Origin: Ramlibacter rhizophilus
GTDB taxonomy: Bacteria; Pseudomonadota; Gammaproteobacteria; Burkholderiales; Burkholderiaceae_C
Assembly: GCF_004681965.1 (NCBI RefSeq)
Contig: NZ_SMLL01000003.1
Location: forward strand, 62,001 to 126,000
Direction of reading: 5' to 3'
DNA: 64,000 nt
Shown piece after piece: positions 54,551 through 64,000 of the stretch. Made by a program: the position numbers and the translations under genes. The first letter of the stretch is position 1. Each line of letters begins with the position of its first letter. Under the pieces are notes generated by a model. It made no database searches. It had not been told where the DNA came from and saw only the letters and a program-made list of their open reading frames with translations.

Positions 54551-55527
54551 CAGCGGCGGCGCGAGAGCTTGGGGTCGAGCAGGTCGCGCAGCCCGTCGCC
54601 CAGCAGGTTGAGGCCGAGCACCGCGGCCGCGATGGCCAGGCCCGGGAACACCGCGAGCAGCGGCGCCTGGAAAAGCAGCGTCTGCGCCTCGCTCAGCATG
54701 CGGCCCCAGGAGGGCTGCGGCGGCTGCGTGCCCAGGCCCAGGTAGGACAGGGCGGCCTCGGCCAGGATGGCGATGGCGAAGCGGATCGTCGCCTGCACGA
54801 TCAGCACCGAGGCGATGTTGGGCAGCACGTGCTCCAGCGTGATGCCCAGGCGCCCCTTGCCGCAGGCCCGGGCCGCCAGCACGAACTCGCGCGCCCACAC
54901 CGCGTTGGCCGAGGCGCGCGTGATGCGCGCGAAGGTGGGGATGTTGTAGATGCCGATGGCGATGATGGCGTTGACCATCCCCGGGCCGAACACCGCGGTG
55001 AGCATGATGGCCGAGAGGATGGCCGGGAAGGCGAAGCCGAAGTCGGCCACGCGCATGATGGCCTCCTCCACCCAGCCGCGCAGGGCCGAGGCCAGCAGGC
55101 CCAGCGCCGTGCCGGCGAGAAGGCCGATGCCCACCGCGATCACGCCCACCACGATGGACGCGCGAGCCCCTACCAGCAGCAGCGAGACGAGGTCGCGCCC
55201 GTAGGGATCGGTGCCGAGCCAGTGCGCGCCGCCGGGGGGCAGCAGGCGCAGCGACATGTCCACGTCATAGGGGTCGTGCGGGGTCCAGACGAAGGACAGC
55301 AGGGCCGCGAGCACCAGCAAGGCGGTGAGCACCGCGCCCGCGACGAAGCTGGGGTGGCGCATTGCCCGGCGGCGGAAGTCGTGCACCGGTGCGGCGCCGG
55401 GCTGGACGGGTGCGATGTCCCCGCCCGGTCCGCCGCCTGCCCCGGCACCGGCGCCCGCGGCCGGGGAAGCCGGATGCGGCACGCCGTCGCGCGGGGATGG
55501 CGTGCTCGGCCGGGTGCCTGCGCTCAT
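54550..55527 (-). CDS. ABC transporter permease (DppC-like)
   Basis: A 325-residue permease with an unusually long Ala/Gly/Pro-rich cytosolic N-terminus (residues 1 to about 48, with AAGAGAGAGGGPGG) before the first helix. The core has LGTDPYGRDLVSLLLVGARASIVVG and the EAA loop FVLAARACGKGRLGITLEHVLPN. It forms the channel with the DppB-like permease. It overlaps both neighbours (4 bases upstream, 1 base downstream). Confidence 0.94.
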   Translation of the reverse strand: MSAGTRPSTPSPRDGVPHPASPAAGAGAGAGGGPGGDIAPVQPGAAPVHDFRRRAMRHPSFVAGAVLTALLVLAALLSFVWTPHDPYDVDMSLRLLPPGGAHWLGTDPYGRDLVSLLLVGARASIVVGVIAVGIGLLAGTALGLLASALRGWVEEAIMRVADFGFAFPAILSAIMLTAVFGPGMVNAIIAIGIYNIPTFARITRASANAVWAREFVLAARACGKGRLGITLEHVLPNIASVLIVQATIRFAIAILAEAALSYLGLGTQPPQPSWGRMLSEAQTLLFQAPLLAVFPGLAIAAAVLGLNLLGDGLRDLLDPKLSRRR

Positions 55528-56474
55528 ATGTCGCTCGCCTTCACGCGCGGATCGATGGCCGCGTACAGCAGGTCCACCACGAAGTTGACGACCACCACCA
55601 TGGCCGCGAGCAGCATCACGCAGTTGCGCACCACGATCAGGTCGCGGTTGGCGATGGACTGGAAAATCAGCCGCCCCAGGCCTGGCAGGTAGAACACGCT
55701 CTCGACCACGATGGTGCCGGCCAGCAGCTCGGCGAACTGCAGGCCCATCACGGTGACCACCGGGATCATCGCGTTGCGCAGCACATGCCCCCACAGCACG
55801 CCGCGCTGCGACACGCCCTTGGCGCGAGCGGTGCGCACGAAGTCCTCGCGCAGCACCTCCAGCACCGCCGAGCGCGTGATGCGCGCGAGGATGGCCGACT
55901 GCACCACCGCGAGCGACAGCGCCGGCAGCATCAGGGAACGCAGGCCTTCCCACAGCCCGGCGTCCCAGCCCGGGAAACCGCCGGCGGAGAACCACTGCAG
56001 GTGCACCGAGAACAGCAGGATCAGCAGGATGGCGAACCAGAAGTTCGGAATGGCGATGCCCAGCTGCGTGAGGCCCATGACGCCCACGTCCCCCGCCTTG
56101 TTGTGGCGGGCGGCGGCATAGACGCCGGCACCCAGCGCCAGCGCGATGGTGAGGGTCATGGCGAGCACCGCCAGGGGCACCGTGAGCAGCAGGCGCTCGC
56201 GCACCAGCTCACCGACCGGCGTGCTGTAGGCGTAACTCAGGCCCATGTCGCCTCGAAGCAGGCCCGAGATCCAGTGCAGGTAGCGGGAAAAGGCCGGCTG
56301 GTCCAGGCCCAGCTTGGCGGCCAGGGCTGCCACGGCCTCGGGGGAGGCGTCCGGCCCCATCAGCACCTGGGCCGCGTTGCCGGGCAGCACCTCCAGCACC
56401 AGGAACACGACGACCGAGGTGCCAACCAGCGTCGCGAGCAGGGTGATGAAGCGCTTGACCAGGAACAGGCTCAT
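55524..56474 (-). CDS. ABC transporter permease (DppB-like)
   Basis: A 316-residue, six-helix permease opening MSLFLVKRFITLLATLVGTSVVVFLVLEVLPG and carrying the EAA loop DFVRTARAKGVSQRGVLWGHVLRNAMIPVVTVMG. It is the first gene of the operon that includes DppC-, DppD- and DppF-like components, the binding protein, the amidase, the TPR protein and the hydrolase. It diverges from the ferredoxin gene with 44 bases between starts, so both promoters must be in or near this gap. Confidence 0.94.
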   Translation of the reverse strand: MSLFLVKRFITLLATLVGTSVVVFLVLEVLPGNAAQVLMGPDASPEAVAALAAKLGLDQPAFSRYLHWISGLLRGDMGLSYAYSTPVGELVRERLLLTVPLAVLAMTLTIALALGAGVYAAARHNKAGDVGVMGLTQLGIAIPNFWFAILLILLFSVHLQWFSAGGFPGWDAGLWEGLRSLMLPALSLAVVQSAILARITRSAVLEVLREDFVRTARAKGVSQRGVLWGHVLRNAMIPVVTVMGLQFAELLAGTIVVESVFYLPGLGRLIFQSIANRDLIVVRNCVMLLAAMVVVVNFVVDLLYAAIDPRVKASDI

Positions 56475-56488
56475 GGCGCGCGGGATAA

Positions 56489-57298
<810 letters not shown>

Positions 57299-57325
57299 GG
57301 CCCTGCGATGCTAGCGCCCGGGGGC

Positions 57326-57757
57326 TCAGCGCGGGTGCTTCGAGTCCGAGGGTTTGCCCGTCCTGCCCTTGCCGGGGCGGGTGTCGCCCGCGGTACGCGG
57401 CACGCGGGCAACGAAGGGCTGGTCGCGCAGCGAGAGGTCATCCGCGAAATCGAACTCGCTGTCGTCCCGCGCGGGCTCCGTGCGCGAGCGCACCTTCACC
57501 GTCACCGGCCGCAGCGCCTGCGCCCGCTTTTCCGCGCGCAGTCGGTCCCGCTCCAGCGTGTCGGCCAGGCGGGCGTCACGCTGCGCCGCGCGCTCGGACT
57601 GCGCGCGCTGCTCCGGCAGGCGCTCGTCCGCGGCCTCCACGGCGCGGGCGCCGGGGCAGGGCCGGTCGGCGTAGGTGTTGCCGCAGCGGTAGATGGCCTG
57701 CCCCCAGGCGGGGGTGCTGGCCAGCAGCGCGATGGCAAGGGTGGTTCGCGGCTTCAT
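57326..57757 (-). CDS. DUF4124-like exported protein
   Basis: A 143-residue protein with a signal peptide (TTLAIALLASTPAWG) and the DUF4124-like motif AIYRCGNTYADRPCPGA just after it, with the two cysteines likely disulphide-bonded. The rest is a highly charged Arg/Glu-rich helix and a basic tail (GKGRTGKPSDSKHPR). The function is unknown. GAGGAGGAG precedes the ATG. It lies 26 bases downstream of pth on the same strand and may be co-transcribed. Confidence 0.82.
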   Translation of the reverse strand: MKPRTTLAIALLASTPAWGQAIYRCGNTYADRPCPGARAVEAADERLPEQRAQSERAAQRDARLADTLERDRLRAEKRAQALRPVTVKVRSRTEPARDDSEFDFADDLSLRDQPFVARVPRTAGDTRPGKGRTGKPSDSKHPR

Positions 57758-57783
57758 CCATCTCCTCCTCAATGCGTGGGCGA

Positions 57784-58407
57784 TCAGCCGTCGGCCGCCG
57801 GGGGCACGTCCGCGCGCGGCGGCTTGGGCCGGGGCGGCTTGTGCGTGTGGACCAGCAGCGTGGCCTTTTCCATCTCGCCGGCCAGCAGGGCCGGTGCGGC
57901 CTTCAGCGTGCGCGCGATGCAGTCCTCGATGGCACTGCGCTGGTCCGGTGCGGGCTTCCTGAGCACCCAGTCGGTGACCTCGGACTTCACGCCCGGATGC
58001 CCGATGCCGATGCGAAGGCGCCAGTAGTCCGCGGTGCCCAGCTGGGCATGGATGTCGCGCAGGCCGTTGTGGCCGCCGTGGCCGCCACCGAACTTGAGCT
58101 TGGCCTGGCCGGGCACGACGTCGAGTTCGTCGTGGGCGACCAGGATGTCCTGCGGCGCAATCTTGTAGAAGCGCGCGAGCGCGGCCACCGAGCGGCCGGA
58201 GAGGTTCATGAAGGTCTGCGGCTGCAGCAGCCACACGGCCTGCCCGTGCACGCTGCCCCGCGCGAGCAGGCCCTGGTAGTGGCGGTCGGGGGCCAGTTGC
58301 AGGCGCAGCTCGCGCGCCAACGCATCGACCCACCAGAAGCCGGCGTTGTGGCGCGTTCCCTCGTACTCGGTCCCGGGATTGCCCAGGCCCACGAACAGCT
58401 TGATCAT
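57784..58407 (-). CDS. pth: Peptidyl-tRNA hydrolase
   Basis: A 207-residue enzyme that frees tRNA from stalled peptidyl-tRNAs. Family motifs: [23 protein letters not shown] (Asn10, catalytic His20), [43 protein letters not shown]. The C-terminal tail is proline/lysine-rich ([15 protein letters not shown]), beyond the usual domain. It is the third gene of the conserved prs - rplY - pth series. Confidence 0.97.
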   Translation of the reverse strand: MIKLFVGLGNPGTEYEGTRHNAGFWWVDALARELRLQLAPDRHYQGLLARGSVHGQAVWLLQPQTFMNLSGRSVAALARFYKIAPQDILVAHDELDVVPGQAKLKFGGGHGGHNGLRDIHAQLGTADYWRLRIGIGHPGVKSEVTDWVLRKPAPDQRSAIEDCIARTLKAAPALLAGEMEKATLLVHTHKPPRPKPPRADVPPAADG

Positions 58408-58470
58408 GGCGGCTATTAGAGACGAAATCCCCGCACGCGCCCGTGGCTGCCTGCGAGGCTTGCCAGAAAC

Positions 58471-58499
58471 GAAACGGCCCGCGATGGGCGGGCCGTTTC
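58471..58499 (-). terminator. Hairpin between rplY and pth
   Basis: Twelve-base-pair stem GAAACGGCCCGC / GCGGGCCGTTTC with a five-base loop, followed on the minus strand by GTTTCTGG. The T tract is weak, so it may attenuate rather than stop transcription into pth. Confidence 0.65.
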
Positions 58500-58535
58500 A
58501 CCATCGAGGCCTGCCGCGGCGGCAGGCTCTGGGGC

Positions 58536-59168
58536 TTACTTCTTGCCTTTGCCCTTGCCCTTGGCGGGCTCCGGCGCGGGAGCGGCTTCAGCCGCAGGCG
58601 CTTCTTCGGCAGCCTGTGCGACCACCGACACCAGCACCGGGTTCTTCTTGCCGCGCGTGACGGCCGACACGCCCTTGGGCAGCTTGATGTCTTCCAGGTG
58701 CAGGGACATGCCCTTCTTCAGGCCGGACAGGTCCACCTCGATGAATTCGGGCAGGTCGCCGGGCAGGCAGGAGATCACCAGCTCGGAGATCACGTGGTTG
58801 ACCACGCAGTGATCCAGCTTGACGGCATCGGACTCGGCCTCGCCCTTGTAGTGGACCGGCACGTTGTTCTGCAGGCGGGTGCGGGCGTCCACGCGCTGGA
58901 AGTCCACGTGCTGGACCAGCTGCTTGAACGGGTGGTACTGCACGTCGCGCAGCAGCACCTTGCTGCTCTTGCCGTCCACTTCCATGTCCAGGATGGACGA
59001 GTGGAAGGCTTCCTTCTTCAGGGCGTGCCACAGCGCGTTGTGATCGAGCTCGATCAGCTGGGGCTGGCCTTCGCCACCGTAGACGATGCCGGGCGTCTTG
59101 CCCGTGTTGCGCAGACGGCGGCTCGCACCCGTTCCCTGCTTGGCGCGCTCGAAAGCGACGAATTTCAT
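58536..59168 (-). CDS. rplY: 50S ribosomal protein L25 / Ctc
   Basis: A 210-residue long-form L25 (TL5/Ctc type): N-terminal 5S rRNA-binding domain ([40 protein letters not shown]) and the C-terminal domain ([20 protein letters not shown]), ending in an Ala/Pro/Lys-rich tail. It binds 5S rRNA in the large subunit. The ATG at 59168 is chosen, with AAGGAG upstream; 24 further in-frame residues upstream do not look like L25. Confidence 0.97.
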   Translation of the reverse strand: MKFVAFERAKQGTGASRRLRNTGKTPGIVYGGEGQPQLIELDHNALWHALKKEAFHSSILDMEVDGKSSKVLLRDVQYHPFKQLVQHVDFQRVDARTRLQNNVPVHYKGEAESDAVKLDHCVVNHVISELVISCLPGDLPEFIEVDLSGLKKGMSLHLEDIKLPKGVSAVTRGKKNPVLVSVVAQAAEEAPAAEAAPAPEPAKGKGKGKK

Positions 59169-59250
59169 GACTGGCTCCTTGTGCAGCGCCCTGGCGCTGC
59201 CGGTTTCGATCGGCACCCACCGCGACCAGTGTGATGCCAATGCTGGAAAT

Positions 59251-59270
59251 GCCCGCCGCAGGCGGCGGGC
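59251..59270 (-). terminator. Hairpin between prs and rplY
   Basis: Nine-base-pair GC stem GCCCGCCGC / GCGGCGGGC with a two-base loop, followed on the minus strand by ATTTCC; it lies 10 bases after the prs stop. Without a T run it could be an attenuator or RNA-processing site. Confidence 0.5.
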
Positions 59271-59280
59271 GGCTTGTGCC

Positions 59281-60258
59281 TCAGAACAGGTTGTCCTGGT
59301 CCGAGAACAGACTCATGACCGACTCGCCCTTGGCGATGCGCTGGATCGTCTCGGCGATCAGCGGCGCGACGCTCAGCTGGCGGATCTTGGTGCAGGCGCG
59401 GGCGCCGTCGGTCAGGGGGATGGTGTTGGTCACGACCACTTCGTCCAGGGCCTCGCCCTTGGAGATGCGCTCGATGGCCGGGCCCGAGAAGATGGGGTGG
59501 GTGCAGTAGGCGTAGACGCTGCGCGCGCCGCGCTCCTTGAGGACCTCGGCCGCTTTGACCAGCGTGCCGGCCGTGTCGATCATGTCGTCCATGATCACGC
59601 AGTTGCGGCCGTCGATCTCGCCGATGACGTGCATGACCTCGCTCACGTTGGCCTTGGGCCGGCGCTTGTCGATGATGGCCAGGTCGCAGCCGAGCTGCTT
59701 GGCCAGGGCCCGCGCGCGCACCACACCGCCGACGTCGGGCGAGACCACGATGAGGTCGTTGTAGTTTTGCTGGCGCAGGTCCGCCAGCAGCACGGGCGAG
59801 GCGTAGATGTTGTCGACCGGAATGTCGAAGAAGCCCTGGATCTGGTCGGCGTGCAGGTCCATGGTGAGCACCCGCGAGACGCCCACGGTCTGCAGCAGGT
59901 CGGCCACGACCTTGGCCGAAATGGGCACCCGCGACGAGCGGGGCCGGCGGTCCTGGCGGGCGTAGCCGTAGTAGGGGATGACGGCGCTGATGCGCTCGGC
60001 CGAGGCGCGCTTGAGCGCGTCGACCATGATCAGCAGTTCCATCAGGCTGTCGTTGGTGGGCGCGCAGGTGGGCTGGATGACGAAGACGTCGCGCGCCCGA
60101 ACGTTGGTGTTGATCTCGACGGTGACCTCGCCGTCCGAAAAGCGCCCCACGGTGGCCGCGCCCAGCGAGATCTTGAGGTGGTCGGCGATCTCGGCCGCCA
60201 GCTTCGGGTTGGCGTTGCCCGTGAAGACCATGAAGTCGGGGGAAGGAGCAGCCTGCAT
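59281..60258 (-). CDS. prs: Ribose-phosphate pyrophosphokinase
   Basis: A 325-residue PRPP synthase. Motifs: [42 protein letters not shown], the flexible loop [17 protein letters not shown], the metal-site [11 protein letters not shown], and PRPP-binding [13 protein letters not shown]. It makes PRPP for nucleotides, histidine and tryptophan. The ATG at 60258 gives [15 protein letters not shown]; an internal ATG at 60231 is an alternative. The tRNA-Gln gene lies 155 bases upstream on the same strand. Confidence 0.97.
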   Translation of the reverse strand: MQAAPSPDFMVFTGNANPKLAAEIADHLKISLGAATVGRFSDGEVTVEINTNVRARDVFVIQPTCAPTNDSLMELLIMVDALKRASAERISAVIPYYGYARQDRRPRSSRVPISAKVVADLLQTVGVSRVLTMDLHADQIQGFFDIPVDNIYASPVLLADLRQQNYNDLIVVSPDVGGVVRARALAKQLGCDLAIIDKRRPKANVSEVMHVIGEIDGRNCVIMDDMIDTAGTLVKAAEVLKERGARSVYAYCTHPIFSGPAIERISKGEALDEVVVTNTIPLTDGARACTKIRQLSVAPLIAETIQRIAKGESVMSLFSDQDNLF

Positions 60259-60413
60259 TGCGGAGCCAGCGATGTGAAACGTTTGAGCCTGGAGTGCGGT
60301 GAGCGACACACGGCCACTGCGTCGCGCCTTGCCTGTGTCGCTCTTACCGTCGCCGCACGTGACCGGCACGCCGCGCCGCGTGCCCCGGCAACTGCAGCGT
60401 GCCGACGGCGGTT

Positions 60414-60490
60414 TGGCAGGGGAGGAAGGACTCGAACCCTCGCATGCCGGAATCAAAATCCGGTGCCTTAACCAACTTGGCGACTCCCCT
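60414..60490 (-). tRNA. tRNA-Gln (anticodon UUG), CCA encoded
   Basis: Read on the minus strand: acceptor AGGGGAG pairs fully with CTCCCCT, anticodon stem CCGGA/TCCGG encloses TTTTGAT (anticodon UUG), T-arm GAGGG/TCCTT region with TTCGAGT, discriminator G and encoded CCA at 60414-60416; 77 nt. The position between ispE and prs is conserved in betaproteobacteria. It starts 18 bases after the ispE stop and is probably cut from the ispE-prs transcript. Confidence 0.98.
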
Positions 60491-60508
60491 ACACAGGTGG
60501 AAGGCCGT

Positions 60509-61399
60509 TCAGCCTTCCACCCTTGAACTGTCGCTGCCTGCCCAGCCCCGCAGGGGGTGCGCCGGCAGATTGCTGCAGATCCTCAGTTGCATGCCCGGTG
60601 GCGGCGTGAGGGCCGAAGTGGCCAGCGCATCGCTCTTTCGGGCCGGCTCGCCCTCCCCGAGGATGGCGAACACCGCACTGCCTGAGCCGGTCATCCTGCC
60701 CTGCCAGCCTTGCGACTCCAGCCACCCGAGGGCTTCGGAGATGCCGGGGCAAAGCCTCTGGGCAACCGGTTGCAGGTCATTGCGACCGAAGTCGTAAGGC
60801 CCTGCAGCAAAGCCCGTGAGTATAGCAGGCTCGCTGGACCGGTTTAGCTGGGCGTCGGAAAAGATTTTCGCGGTCGCCAGGCCTTGCTGCGGCTTGAGCA
60901 CCACGCAGCGTACCGGCGGCAGCTCGATGGGCGTGATGCGTTCGCCGATGCCTTCGACCCAGGCATTGCGTCCCCGCAGGAAGAAGGGCACGTCCGCGCC
61001 CAGTGACAGGCCGATGCGTTCCAGCGCCGGCAGGTCGAGCCCGAGGTTCCAGAGGCGATTGAGCGCCAGCAGGCAGGTCGCCGCATCCGAGGAGCCGCCG
61101 CCCATGCCGGCCTCCGCCGGAATGCGCTTGTCGATGGCGATGTGCACGCCCTCGCGGCAGCCCGTGGCCTGCTGCAGCGCAGCGGCCGCGCGCAGGCACA
61201 GGTCCTGCGGCGGCAGGGCGGCGCCCAGGTCCTCGCGGCTGAGGGCGCCGCCGGGCCGGCGTTCGATGTGCAGGGTGTCGTGCCAGTCGATCAGCATGAA
61301 GACCGACTGCAGCAGGTGCATGCCGTCCGCGCGCCGGCCGGTCACGTGCAGGAAAAGGTTCAGCTTGGCCGGCGCCGGAAGGTCGTGGAAGGCCTTCAT
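60509..61399 (-). CDS. ispE: 4-diphosphocytidyl-2-C-methyl-D-erythritol kinase
   Basis: A 296-residue GHMP kinase of the MEP isoprenoid pathway. Motifs: [30 protein letters not shown] loop [21 protein letters not shown], and C-terminal [13 protein letters not shown]. Its ATG overlaps the lolB stop by 4 bases (ATGA). The C-terminus is somewhat extended ([19 protein letters not shown]). Confidence 0.96.
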   Translation of the reverse strand: MKAFHDLPAPAKLNLFLHVTGRRADGMHLLQSVFMLIDWHDTLHIERRPGGALSREDLGAALPPQDLCLRAAAALQQATGCREGVHIAIDKRIPAEAGMGGGSSDAATCLLALNRLWNLGLDLPALERIGLSLGADVPFFLRGRNAWVEGIGERITPIELPPVRCVVLKPQQGLATAKIFSDAQLNRSSEPAILTGFAAGPYDFGRNDLQPVAQRLCPGISEALGWLESQGWQGRMTGSGSAVFAILGEGEPARKSDALATSALTPPPGMQLRICSNLPAHPLRGWAGSDSSRVEG

Positions 61400-61893
61400 G
61401 GCGTTTCGAGGACGATGCGCAGTTCGGCGGGCGGCGCGGGTGAATCGCGGCGCGCGACCAGCCGGCCCTCGGCATGCCGCGACAGGTCGGCCTGCCACCC
61501 TTCGGCCTGGCCCGGGCGCCCCCGGAGCCAGTCGAAGAGGGTCTCGACCGGAACCTGCGTGCCCAGCGCGTGCGTGATCAGCGCCTCCAGCGAGGGAAAG
61601 CCCCGCGGCTCGCCGCCGCTCTCGCGCAGCACCGCAAGTCCGGGCGCCCAGCTCAGGACGGCGGCCGTGCTGCCGACCGGGGTGAACAGCGCGAGCTCGC
61701 CGCGTTCGGGCGAGCCGCGCAGCTCGAAGCCCGCGGAGACGGACTGGCGCGGTTCGCTGTCCACGCGCACGGCCAGGCGGCCGCTCCAGCGGGGCAGCTC
61801 GGCCGCTTCCGCGGAGGGCGCGCGCAGGCGGCTTGCACAGCCGGCGAGCACGGTGAAGAGGCACGCCAGCAGCAGCCAGAGGCCCAGGCGCAT
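61396..61893 (-). CDS. lolB: Outer-membrane lipoprotein LolB
   Basis: A 165-residue lipoprotein: signal with lipobox LAGC (lipid Cys19), then the LolB barrel (RWSGRLAVRVDSEPRQSVSAGFELRG, LALFTPVGSTAAVLSWAPG, LRGRPGQAEGWQADL). LolB receives lipoproteins from LolA and inserts them in the outer membrane. It is followed by ispE in a 4-base overlap and preceded by the TPR gene 17 bases upstream, the usual betaproteobacterial order. Confidence 0.93.
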   Translation of the reverse strand: MRLGLWLLLACLFTVLAGCASRLRAPSAEAAELPRWSGRLAVRVDSEPRQSVSAGFELRGSPERGELALFTPVGSTAAVLSWAPGLAVLRESGGEPRGFPSLEALITHALGTQVPVETLFDWLRGRPGQAEGWQADLSRHAEGRLVARRDSPAPPAELRIVLETP

Positions 61894-61910
61894 CGGTGCG
61901 CCCAAGGGGA

Positions 61911-63725
61911 TCACGGGGTGACCTGCAGGCGCTTGAGCGTCTGCTGGAGGGTCTCGTTCTCGCGGTCGACCATCAGGCCCTCGCGCCAGACCGCCTGGGC
62001 CCGCTCGCGCTGCCCCATGCTCCAGAGCACCTCGCCCAGGTGGGCGGCGATCTCCGCATCGGGCCGCTGGCGGAAGGCGCGCTCCAGGAGGCGCAAGGCC
62101 TCGGCCTGGTTGCCCATGCGGTACTCCACCCAGGCCAGGCTGTCCGTGATGAAGGGGTCGCCGGGCGCGAACTCCAGGGCCTTCTGGATCAGGCGCTTGG
62201 CCTCGGGCAGGCGCTGGTTGCGATCGGCCAGCGAATAGCCCAGCGCGTTGTAGGCGTGGTGGAAATCCGGCTTGAGCTCGATGGCCTTGCGCAGGAGGCG
62301 CTCGGCCTCGGCGTGGTCGCCCATCTTCTCGGCCAGCATGGCCCAGTCGTAGAGCAGCTCGGCGTCCGCTGGCTCCTTTGCGCTCGCCTCCTGCAGCAGC
62401 GCCTGGGCGGCCTTGTACTGGCGGTTCTCGCGCAGCAGCTGCACCTGTGCCATGAGCTTGGTGCGCGCCTCGGCCGGCGTGCGCTCGGGCAGGCCGCGAA
62501 GCAGCTCGCGCGCGTCCTCCAGTCGACCCTGGCGCGCCATGATGGAGGCGCGCCGGGTCTGCGCCGCCACCAGTTCCTGTGGGTTCTCGATGCGGTCCAG
62601 CCAGGCGTTGGCCTGTGCCAGGTCCTGGCGCTTCTCCGCCACCTGCGCCAGTCCCAGGTAGGCCTGGGCCCGCCCGCGCGCGCGCTCCTCGCCGCTGCCC
62701 TCGGCGGCGCGTGCGAGCTCCAGGTAGCGCTTGAACGCGGCGTCGGCCTCCTCCAGCCGGTTCTGCTGCACCTGCAGCGCGCCCAGGACCAGCCAGGCCT
62801 CCGGAAACTCGGGGCGCTCGGTGGTGATCTGCTGCAGCTGGCCCACGGCTTCCGGCGCGCGCTGCGCGTCCAGCAGGACGCGGGCGTAGGCCATGCGCAG
62901 CTCGGGCAAGGCCTTGGGCCCGGCCAGGTAGCGCAGCACCATGGCCTCGGCCTGCGGTTCCTTCGGGTCCATGAGTTCCAGGGCGAGGAGGGCGGGACCC
63001 TCGGCTGACGGGTCGGCCGAGTGCGCGCGCTGCGCGGCGGTCACCGCACCGGGCGTGTCGCCGGCGGCAAGCCGCACGCGGCCCAGGGCGGTCCAGGCCG
63101 AGGCGCGGGTCTGCTCGCGCGCGGTCCACTCGGCCAGCGCCTGTTCGACCACGGCCGCGGCCTGCTTCTTGTCGCTCACGCGGGCATAGAGGCGGGGCAG
63201 GGCGGCCAGCACCGCCGCTCGCTCGCTGGCGGGGGCGAGGCTCAGCTCCGACCGGAGCGGCTCCAGGCTCTCGGGAACCCGATTGAGCGCCAGCAGGATC
63301 TGCAGCACGTAGCGGTTCGCCTCGCGCGAGCCGGGATGGGCCTGCTTCCAGGCCCGGGCCGCCTGCAGCGCGGATTCGCCGGCGCGCGACTGGAAGGCGA
63401 TCTCGACCGCCCGCTGGTACAGCTCCGGGTTGTTGGTCTTGCGGGCCGCGTCGAGCACCAGCGAGAACCCCATGCCGGGGTCGTCGCTGCGGGCGTTGAG
63501 TTCGCCCAGGAGCAGCTGGTAGAACAGCTCCGCGCCGAGTCCGCCGCCGGCTGCGGCCGCGGCGGCGGCAGGGCCCGGGCTCGAAGTGGGTTGCGGCGCG
63601 GCCGCCGCGGGCCGTGATGGTGGCGAAGCGGGCGCGTTGCCCTGCGCGCAGGCGGCCTGTGACGCGGCCAACAGCGCCAGCGCGACCGCGCCAAGACGGG
63701 GAAGAAAGCTCATTCGGGCCATCAT
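61911..63725 (-). CDS. Exported TPR-repeat protein
   Basis: About 604 residues: signal peptide (LGAVALALLAASQAACAQ), an Ala/Pro-rich linker, then TPR repeats through to the end, best seen at AWLVLGALQVQQNRLEEADAAFKRYLEL, AELLYDWAMLAEKMGDHAEAERLLRKAIEL and PFITDSLAWVEYRMGNQAEALRLLERAF. The cysteine in QAACAQ could serve as a lipobox, making it a lipoprotein. Periplasmic TPR proteins upstream of lolB are common in this group and may take part in envelope assembly. Three ATG codons (63725, 63722, 63713) could be the start; a TATGAT overlapping the first two may be a -10. Confidence 0.88.
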   Translation of the reverse strand: MMARMSFLPRLGAVALALLAASQAACAQGNAPASPPSRPAAAAPQPTSSPGPAAAAAAAGGGLGAELFYQLLLGELNARSDDPGMGFSLVLDAARKTNNPELYQRAVEIAFQSRAGESALQAARAWKQAHPGSREANRYVLQILLALNRVPESLEPLRSELSLAPASERAAVLAALPRLYARVSDKKQAAAVVEQALAEWTAREQTRASAWTALGRVRLAAGDTPGAVTAAQRAHSADPSAEGPALLALELMDPKEPQAEAMVLRYLAGPKALPELRMAYARVLLDAQRAPEAVGQLQQITTERPEFPEAWLVLGALQVQQNRLEEADAAFKRYLELARAAEGSGEERARGRAQAYLGLAQVAEKRQDLAQANAWLDRIENPQELVAAQTRRASIMARQGRLEDARELLRGLPERTPAEARTKLMAQVQLLRENRQYKAAQALLQEASAKEPADAELLYDWAMLAEKMGDHAEAERLLRKAIELKPDFHHAYNALGYSLADRNQRLPEAKRLIQKALEFAPGDPFITDSLAWVEYRMGNQAEALRLLERAFRQRPDAEIAAHLGEVLWSMGQRERAQAVWREGLMVDRENETLQQTLKRLQVTP

Positions 63726-63745
63726 AATCGGCGCCTTTCGCCGCC

Positions 63746-64000
63746 ATGCCTGAACTGCCGGAAGTCGAGGTCACTCGCCTGAGTTTTGCCGACCGGATCA
63801 CCGGCGCGCGCATCCTTTCGGCGCGAATCGGCAAGCCGTTGCGCTGGGCGCTGGGCTGCGAGCCGGCCGAGCTGGCCGGCCGGACGGTGTGTGGCGTGCG
63901 TCGCCGCGGCAAGTACCTGCTCATCGACCTGGACCAGGGCATCCTGCTGCTGCACCTGGGCATGTCCGGCAGCCTCTCCTTCGCGCCGGACCATCCCGAG
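63746..64000 (+). CDS. mutM: Formamidopyrimidine-DNA glycosylase (3' end cut by window)
   Basis: The first 85 residues of MutM/Fpg: the catalytic N-terminus [18 protein letters not shown] with Pro2 and Glu3, and [26 protein letters not shown] with the conserved lysine of the active site. It removes 8-oxoguanine and ring-opened purines from DNA. It diverges from the TPR gene with 20 bases between starts. The rest of the gene, including the zinc finger, lies beyond the window. Confidence 0.96.
   Translation, partial: MPELPEVEVTRLSFADRITGARILSARIGKPLRWALGCEPAELAGRTVCGVRRRGKYLLIDLDQGILLLHLGMSGSLSFAPDHPE

Overview
The window is a high-GC chromosomal stretch from a betaproteobacterium. I place it in the Burkholderiales, most likely Comamonadaceae (Variovorax/Ramlibacter-like). 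The reasons are the conserved blocks ispE - tRNA-Gln - prs - rplY - pth and coxB - ctaD - small ORF - ctaG - DUF2970 - ctaE / surf1 - ctaA - ctaB - sco, and a selenoneine (sen) locus of the type known from Variovorax. This is inference from gene content; no 16S rRNA gene is present. I see no insertion sequence, prophage, integrase or CRISPR array.

Layout. 1-4.65 kb: the end of an iron(III)-type ABC permease, small conserved genes (Mut7-C RNase, outer-membrane transporter-like protein, SugE/Gdx exporter, Rnk) and tRNA-Arg(CCU). 4.7-8.2 kb: a MoxR ATPase - GNAT - VWA operon diverging from a dihaem cytochrome c. 8.2-12.5 kb: a minus-strand arsenic operon, gapdh-arsJ-arsR-arsC-acr3, combining arsenite efflux with export of arsenylated 3-phosphoglycerate. 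12.6-16.5 kb: DUF1841, then pcaIJF (3-oxoadipate to succinyl-CoA and acetyl-CoA) and a TauE/SafE exporter. 16.5-22 kb: universal stress protein, CPA2 cation antiporter, MaoC hydratase, trmL, a comF-like gene, a BioC-like methyltransferase and DUF2244.

22-31.2 kb holds the aa3 cytochrome c oxidase structural and assembly genes, including haem A synthesis and two Sco-like copper proteins. 31.2-34.4 kb has a 7TMR-DISM/GGDEF-like sensor with a decayed active site, rpoH under a perfect CIRCE operator, and cutA. 34.4-41.2 kb is the most distinctive region: selD and senB on the minus strand and senA on the plus strand, followed by a PhnD/PhnC/PhnE/PhnE-type ABC transporter that probably brings in a selenium oxyanion. 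Together these could import selenium, activate it to selenophosphate, make a selenosugar and attach it to hercynine to give selenoneine.

41.2-64 kb: ftsY, two M16 peptidases, rsmD, coaD and a secreted protein with a duplicated helical module. A long minus-strand operon follows (Dpp/Opp-type ABC transporter, amidase, TTC38-like TPR protein, alpha/beta hydrolase), then ferredoxin, small membrane and DUF4124 proteins, pth, rplY, prs, tRNA-Gln(UUG), ispE, lolB, a TPR protein and the start of mutM. Most same-strand neighbours overlap by 1-8 nt, showing heavy use of translational coupling. No gene-free stretch exceeds about 260 bases; the longest is 4316-4573, in which I see only a 14-nt palindrome.
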